Shown here: positions 6,484 to 9,732 of the stretch, piece after piece
Layout of the letters: the number at the start of each line of letters is the position of its first letter
Numbering within the stretch: position 1 is the first letter of the stretch
NCBI GenBank assembly: GCA_947600015.1
Contig: CANQFX010000045.1
Span: 1-9,732, forward strand
Source of the DNA: an uncultured Bacilli bacterium
Lineage (GTDB): Bacteria; Bacillota_I; Bacilli_A; RF39; UBA660
DNA length: 9,732 nucleotides
Direction of reading: 5' to 3'
Notes under the pieces: generated by a model
What the model was told of the DNA's origin: nothing
The model's database searches: none
What the model saw: only the letters and a program-made list of their open reading frames with translations
Translations under genes and position numbers: made by a program

Positions 6484-7359
6484 TTATTTTCTTTCTTTTA
6501 TTATATCCTCTTGACTTATGCTTCCTATTAATACACTTGCATTTTTATCATGTTTTTTCCTATTTTCTATGATTTCCTTTTCTTCATAATTTGCGTAGCA
6601 ATATTTGCATAAATGAGGACAGGTATTATAGGCTCCAATATCTACCATTTCTACACAATGACAATCTCTTGCTTTCCATTTAGGAAATTTTTTCCCTGTT
6701 AATTGATATGCTAATTGTTTTGATACACAAACTTCATCAACAATTCCATATTTTACTAGAGAATCTTTTTCTCCACAACTTTGGATGATCATATGATTTT
6801 GATTCGCAATTTCAATAAAACTTTTCATAAGTTTCTCTAATTCTTCTTCGGTTGGTGCTTTTAATTTTAACTCTTGCTGATGTTTTTTTACGTTTTTATA
6901 TTCATCAATGATTGATATAATGATATGTTCTATTTTTCCTTCTAGTTGCTCTGCTAGTTTACGAAATGCTTTTATATGATAATCTATCGTATATTTTTCA
7001 TTAATTAAAATGGGATCATAACGTAGATAGACATATTCTTTCCCTAATATATCTGCAATTTCTTTTATATCTTCTATTACTTTTTTCTTATCTTTTACAT
7101 TTGGTTCTATATCTTTATGATAAGGAGTTAAAGTAATATGAAATAAAATAGGTTTTTTTATTTCTTTTAAATAAGGAATGATGGGACGAGGATTTTTTGT
7201 ACAAAATACAATCATATCTACATTTGAAAAATATATTCTACTGATTTGGTTTGGATAAAATGGATTACGAACGTCTACATATCCTTCTTTATATCGCCTC
7301 ATAAACCAATCACAATAGAATACAACAATATCGGTTCTACCACTTACGTTTAAAATCAT
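6484..7359 (-). CDS. DUF1848 family protein with C-terminal CX3CX2C iron-sulfur-like cluster
   Basis: Cytoplasmic protein of the DUF1848 family; function unknown. The N-terminus shows the family pattern: MILNVSGRTDIV at 1-12 and a VDMIVFCTKNP segment at 47-57. The middle part has HITLTPY (74-80) and YLRYDPI (111-117), consistent with a TIM-barrel-like layout. Near the C-terminus are Cys233 and Cys235, then Cys247-X3-Cys251-X2-Cys254. That spacing is the radical SAM type, and the family is described as having a radical-SAM-like cysteine cluster, but at the C-terminal end and not at the front. A 4Fe-4S cluster is likely; SAM chemistry is unproven. Length 291 aa is normal. The start is supported by AGGGAGGA at 7366-7373, 6 nt upstream. 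It appears to be its own unit, with a terminator upstream from the neighbour. Confidence 0.9.
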   Translation of the reverse strand: MILNVSGRTDIVVFYCDWFMRRYKEGYVDVRNPFYPNQISRIYFSNVDMIVFCTKNPRPIIPYLKEIKKPILFHITLTPYHKDIEPNVKDKKKVIEDIKEIADILGKEYVYLRYDPILINEKYTIDYHIKAFRKLAEQLEGKIEHIIISIIDEYKNVKKHQQELKLKAPTEEELEKLMKSFIEIANQNHMIIQSCGEKDSLVKYGIVDEVCVSKQLAYQLTGKKFPKWKARDCHCVEMVDIGAYNTCPHLCKYCYANYEEKEIIENRKKHDKNASVLIGSISQEDIIKERK

Positions 7360-7417
7360 ACAGCTTCCTCCCTATTGACTATGAAATGTTTCCTATCTTA
7401 TTTCTTCTGTTTTCTAT

Positions 7418-7452
7418 ATTATACTATAAATCTACTCTCTTTTTATTGGCAA
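7418..7452 (-). promoter_or_regulatory. likely promoter of the DUF1848 gene
   Basis: On the - strand a perfect TATAAT (7418-7423) and an overlapping alternative TATAGT (7423-7428). The best -35, TTGCCA (7447-7452), is 18 nt from TATAGT but 23 nt from TATAAT, so TATAGT may be the box in use. The site lies between the upstream terminator and the DUF1848 start. Confidence 0.5.
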
Positions 7453-7478
7453 TACTAACAAGCAAATTCCTTATCAAT

Positions 7479-7500
7479 AAAAAAAGAGCATTTGCTCTTT
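7479..7500 (-). terminator. terminator of the DUF5684 gene
   Basis: AAAGAGC and GCTCTTT (7483-7489 and 7494-7500) form a 7-bp stem with a 4-nt loop, followed on the - strand by a run of seven T including the end of the stem. The hairpin begins inside the stop codon of the DUF5684 gene, another case of a stop tightly joined to a terminator in this window. Confidence 0.85.
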
Positions 7501-7966
7501 AATCTTTGTTCTTATCTAAAACATATTCTGCTTTTCCTAATCCTAAAATTAGTATGAATATTGTGTTTAAGAATAATAATCCAATGGTATATCCAATTCC
7601 TTTGCCAAATGCTTTAGAAAGCATTGAAGTTTGATATACGACTATTGCCATTTCACAAATTAAGGCAAGAGTAACTACTATTGCATTTGGAACAAATGAT
7701 AACATCGATAAAATTGCAACTACTAACACGAGCCAAGGTGAAACACCAGAAATTTTATAATAGATGATTGTGTTATATATAGGAATAATTGCCTTCCATC
7801 CTGCTTCACCTGCTTTGGTAAATAATTTCCACATTGCGATAATTTGTAGAATTGCAATCACAAGAGTCACAATTAAAACAGCGCCAAGATATGCCCCAAT
7901 TACAGCAAAAAATAAATTATCTGTTCCTAACCCATTTACAAATTTTTCTACTGTACTAGCATCCAT
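7499..7966 (-). CDS. DUF5684 small membrane protein
   Basis: A 155-residue membrane protein with about four hydrophobic segments (19-45, 77-92, 94-113, 124-143). The pattern MWKLFTKAGEAGWKAIIPIYN (45-65), with Trp and Lys around an amphipathic turn, then GVSPWLVL (74-81) and FGKGIGYTIGLLFLNTIFILILGLGKAEY (120-148), matches the DUF5684 family, which has no assigned function. The start is secured by a full AAAGGAGG at 7975-7982, 8 nt upstream. It is transcribed alone: a perfect-consensus promoter lies upstream and a strong terminator begins at its stop codon. Such signals suggest a high-output but possibly repressed gene. I can say nothing firm about its role. Confidence 0.85.
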   Translation of the reverse strand: MDASTVEKFVNGLGTDNLFFAVIGAYLGAVLIVTLVIAILQIIAMWKLFTKAGEAGWKAIIPIYNTIIYYKISGVSPWLVLVVAILSMLSFVPNAIVVTLALICEMAIVVYQTSMLSKAFGKGIGYTIGLLFLNTIFILILGLGKAEYVLDKNKD

Positions 7967-7997
7967 TCACTATTCCTCCTTTCATTCAACTACCATG

Positions 7998-8015
7998 AAA
8001 TCATAGTTATGATTT
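7998..8015. promoter_or_regulatory. operator-like palindrome over the DUF5684 transcription start
   Basis: Arms AAATCATA (7998-8005) and TATGATTT (8008-8015) are exact reverse complements around a 2-nt centre. The element lies one base downstream of the -10 box and covers the predicted transcription start near 8010. A dimeric repressor bound here would block initiation. There is no U tail, so a terminator is unlikely. The binding protein is unknown; no regulator gene lies in this window. Confidence 0.5.
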
Positions 8016-8016
8016 A

Positions 8017-8045
8017 ATTATACAAATCCCTTTTGTAATTGTCAA
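8017..8045 (-). promoter_or_regulatory. perfect-consensus sigma-A promoter of the DUF5684 gene
   Basis: On the - strand, -35 TTGACA (8040-8045), a 17-nt spacer and -10 TATAAT (8017-8022). Every base of both boxes matches consensus and the spacing is ideal. Transcription should start near 8010, giving a leader of about 44 nt before the ATG. Confidence 0.85.
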
Positions 8046-8067
8046 TTTTTCGTTTTTTGTAAAATTT

Positions 8068-8090
8068 ATATAAAAATTCCTCTTTTATAT
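8068..8090. repeat. AT-only inverted repeat after the 338-residue gene
   Basis: ATATAAAA (8068-8075) and TTTTATAT (8083-8090) are inverted around 7 nt, 25 nt past the stop of the 338-residue gene. The stem contains no G-C pair and the - strand tail (AAATTTTAC) is not a U run. It is at best a weak terminator; I see no better one for that gene. Confidence 0.25.
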
Positions 8091-8114
8091 CATATTAAGT
8101 TTGGTCTGTTAAAA

Positions 8115-9131
8115 TTACTTTTTGAATAACTTCTTTTCTAATTCTCCTTTTAGAAAATAACTATTGTTTCTAGTTCCATAATAAGAATCTACTAAATTAT
8201 CTGCTTTATCTTGATACGCTATTGGTATTCTTTTTATTCCTAATAATGCCTCTATTTCTTCATCAGTATAACTGTCATAGCATACGCTAATTAAATTATC
8301 TAATAAAGATATATCTCCAATGAAAAATAATTCCTTTAATTCCTTAATTTTTTCATACATATTTGCATCTACATCTTGCATTAATTTCCCTACTTGTAGT
8401 AATGTTTCTCTAACATTATTATCTTTTTTTGATAAGAATTCATTTCTAAAAGATAACTGATCGTTATATTCTGTTTCATTTAAAAACACATGCAATTTAT
8501 TTTCACTTGTATTAAAAACTCCTACATATTTTCTATATGGATATACACCTTTTTTTTCATCATATTGCCCTTTTTTGATATCATGTAAAAGAACACCATC
8601 TAAGGCACTCCAAGGAGTTATCTCTATTACTTCTTCATTTTCTCCAGAATTAATTTTGGTATGAAATATACTTCCATTTCTTAATATTTTTAGGACTATA
8701 TTCTCTCTTTTTGGAACTTCACAATTTATCAAAGAATGGCAAAGGCATGATACTCCAAATTCAACATCCATAAAACTTTCTATTAAAATTTCACCAGATA
8801 GTTTTATATTATTTTGTTTTTGAAGTTGAAAATTAATGTTACTAGACCATTGTCTACATAGAGCATGATAATATTCATTCTTATTAAATTCCCATATTGT
8901 AGGAATAGCAAAACTTGCTTCTAATACACTATCATTATCATTGGCAAACATAATCACTTTACCTTGGTTAAAATATAATTGACCTACTTGATTATTTTTC
9001 CGATCTAATATTTCTATTTTTGAACGTTCATCTATTTGACTTACGTCGCCTAATATTAAACCAAATATATTTAAAAATATTCTTGCAGCACATGTGCTTT
9101 GTATTAAAGTTAACTGTTTTTTATCCACCAT
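8115..9131 (-). CDS. hypothetical soluble protein, 338 aa, not recognised
   Basis: I do not recognise this protein. It has no signal peptide and no convincing membrane segment; residues 11-29 are mildly hydrophobic. Residues 38-63 alternate like paired beta strands (IEILDRKNNQVGQLYFNQGKVIMF), and the region to about 220 looks mixed or beta-rich. From about 240 to 300 it is helical and acidic, ending SYTDEEIEALLGIKRIP. Cysteines at 14, 92, 129, 131, 137 and 284 include a C-X-C pair but form no known metal motif. The lysine-rich end (KGELEKKLFKK) suggests a full-length C-terminus. The start is supported by AAGGAG at 9137-9142, about 5 nt upstream, and the gene has its own promoter. No neighbour hints at its role. 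It is a real gene by length, ribosome site and promoter. Confidence 0.75.
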   Translation of the reverse strand: MVDKKQLTLIQSTCAARIFLNIFGLILGDVSQIDERSKIEILDRKNNQVGQLYFNQGKVIMFANDNDSVLEASFAIPTIWEFNKNEYYHALCRQWSSNINFQLQKQNNIKLSGEILIESFMDVEFGVSCLCHSLINCEVPKRENIVLKILRNGSIFHTKINSGENEEVIEITPWSALDGVLLHDIKKGQYDEKKGVYPYRKYVGVFNTSENKLHVFLNETEYNDQLSFRNEFLSKKDNNVRETLLQVGKLMQDVDANMYEKIKELKELFFIGDISLLDNLISVCYDSYTDEEIEALLGIKRIPIAYQDKADNLVDSYYGTRNNSYFLKGELEKKLFKK

Positions 9132-9152
9132 AAACTCTCCTTTTGATACATT

Positions 9153-9181
9153 ATTATATTATAAGATATTTATGATTGCAA
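9153..9181 (-). promoter_or_regulatory. promoter of the 338-residue hypothetical gene
   Basis: On the - strand, -35 TTGCAA (9176-9181), a 17-nt spacer and -10 TATAAT (9153-9158). A second TATAAT (9158-9163) overlaps it but would have only a 12-nt spacer. The promoter follows the terminator of the FIST gene directly, so this gene is an independent unit. Confidence 0.68.
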
Positions 9182-9190
9182 TATTTTCCC

Positions 9191-9214
9191 AAAAAGAAAA
9201 AAGGATTGCTCCTT
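9191..9214 (-). terminator. terminator of the FIST-domain gene
   Basis: On the - strand, AAGGA-GCAA-TCCTT forms a 5-bp stem with a 4-nt loop (9201-9214). Extra A-T pairs are possible below a mismatch, and a T-rich tail follows (TTTTCTTTTT). It starts 5 nt after the stop codon of the FIST gene. Confidence 0.75.
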
Positions 9215-9219
9215 ATTTG

Positions 9220-9732
9220 TTAGTCCTTCCCAAAGGCTGTAAAGGATAACATTAATCCTCCACAAATATTTGCAGAATGCTCTTCATAACCGTATTCTCC
9301 AAAGGTAAAGGCAGTAATAAAAGGAACTCCTTTTGCTTCTTTTACTAATCTTTGATGTACCTCTTCTATTCTTTGTCCAATCCCTAATTTTCTTCCTCCA
9401 CAATGAATTAATATATAAGCAGCTGGTTCTGTATATAATTTTTTCTTTACTTCTTTCAATGTATTTTCTGTTGATTCAATCAATTCTTCTATATTGGCTT
9501 CTAATTGGACAATTGCTGTTTTTTCTACTATTTTATTTCCTAATGTAATGGTATCATCTGTTGTCGTTTTTGTTCCCATATCATTTCCAAACATAGGATG
9601 ACGAATCACCGTTAAATTTCCTAAAGGATCTTTTACTCCTAATGGTTTCATAATCGATGCTACTAATAAATTTTTTCCTTGTATATCTTGTGGTCTTACT
9701 CCAATCCAATTGGCATATTTCTTTAAAGCAGA
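9220..9732 (-). CDS. FIST-domain protein, C-terminal part (runs off the right edge)
   Basis: Only the last 170 residues are present. The frame stays open from the right edge, and the 27 residues before the Met at 9651 (including KKYANWIGVRPQDIQ) continue smoothly into it. That Met has no ribosome site, so it is internal and not the start. The visible part matches the FIST C-terminal domain: MKPLGVKDPLGN, a central helix, AAYILIHCGGRKLGIGQR, then FITAFTFGEYGY and the closing GGLMLSFTAFGKD. FIST domains are thought to sense small ligands, possibly amino acids, and are often linked to signalling proteins; here the domain ends the protein, so any partner would lie upstream or on another gene. The rest of the gene is outside the window. 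Confidence 0.8.
   Translation of the reverse strand, partial: SALKKYANWIGVRPQDIQGKNLLVASIMKPLGVKDPLGNLTVIRHPMFGNDMGTKTTTDDTITLGNKIVEKTAIVQLEANIEELIESTENTLKEVKKKLYTEPAAYILIHCGGRKLGIGQRIEEVHQRLVKEAKGVPFITAFTFGEYGYEEHSANICGGLMLSFTAFGKD

Noticed and set aside
7764..8006. Open frame of 80 codons on the + strand over the DUF5684 gene
   Set aside because: It is antisense to a gene with a clear family match, promoter and ribosome site.
9171..9177. A half-site TATGATT in the promoter spacer of the 338-residue gene, like the arms of the 7998-8015 palindrome
   Set aside because: The same 7-mer also occurs inside coding regions of the window (for example near 2146), so one copy means little.
9333..9548. 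Leu/Phe-rich open frame on the + strand over the FIST gene
   Set aside because: The hydrophobic look comes from reading the complement of a Lys/Glu-rich helix; there is no ribosome site or family match.
9649..9651. ATG as the start of a short 143-residue protein
   Set aside because: There is no ribosome site upstream, the frame is open to the window edge, and the upstream residues continue the FIST domain.

Overview
The window comes from an AT-rich bacterial chromosome (about 30% GC by eye). It uses Shine-Dalgarno leaders, sigma-A type promoters and U-tailed hairpin terminators. Tryptophan is TGG wherever I checked and no gene has an in-frame TGA, so the standard bacterial code fits. Base composition and gene families point to a low-GC Bacillota, possibly an uncultured gut Bacilli/Erysipelotrichia-type organism. 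That placement is inference; there is no rRNA or phylogenetic marker here. I see no mobile element, tRNA, rRNA, CRISPR array, riboswitch or phage gene, and no gap longer than 300 bases without a gene.

Left part, + strand (1-2727): a complete three-gene ABC importer operon. In order it encodes an NMT1/THI5-like solute-binding protein held by an uncleaved N-terminal helix, an ATPase and a permease. The genes overlap by 11 and 14 nt and end at a hairpin terminator shared with the convergent minus-strand genes. The solute is not identifiable from sequence.

Middle part, - strand (2760-6462): a Bax inhibitor-1/YetJ-like membrane protein with its own promoter and GTG start. A perfect 20-bp palindrome with a U tail follows, and its centre holds the stop codon. 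Almost immediately after comes a long DUF975-CmpB fusion membrane protein, then a membrane-anchored calcineurin-like phosphoesterase 3 nt behind it. The three form a membrane-protein cluster in which the palindrome could meter read-through.

Right part, - strand (6484-9732): a DUF1848 protein with a C-terminal CX3CX2C cluster; a small four-helix DUF5684 protein driven by a perfect-consensus promoter with a palindrome over the predicted transcription start; a soluble 338-residue protein I do not recognise, with its own promoter; and the C-terminal part of a FIST-domain protein that runs off the right edge. Each appears to be its own transcription unit.

I do not see a clear, self-contained novel system. 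The best leads are the fusion/phosphoesterase pair behind a stop-codon terminator, the operator-like palindrome on the consensus promoter, and the unrecognised 338-residue protein.
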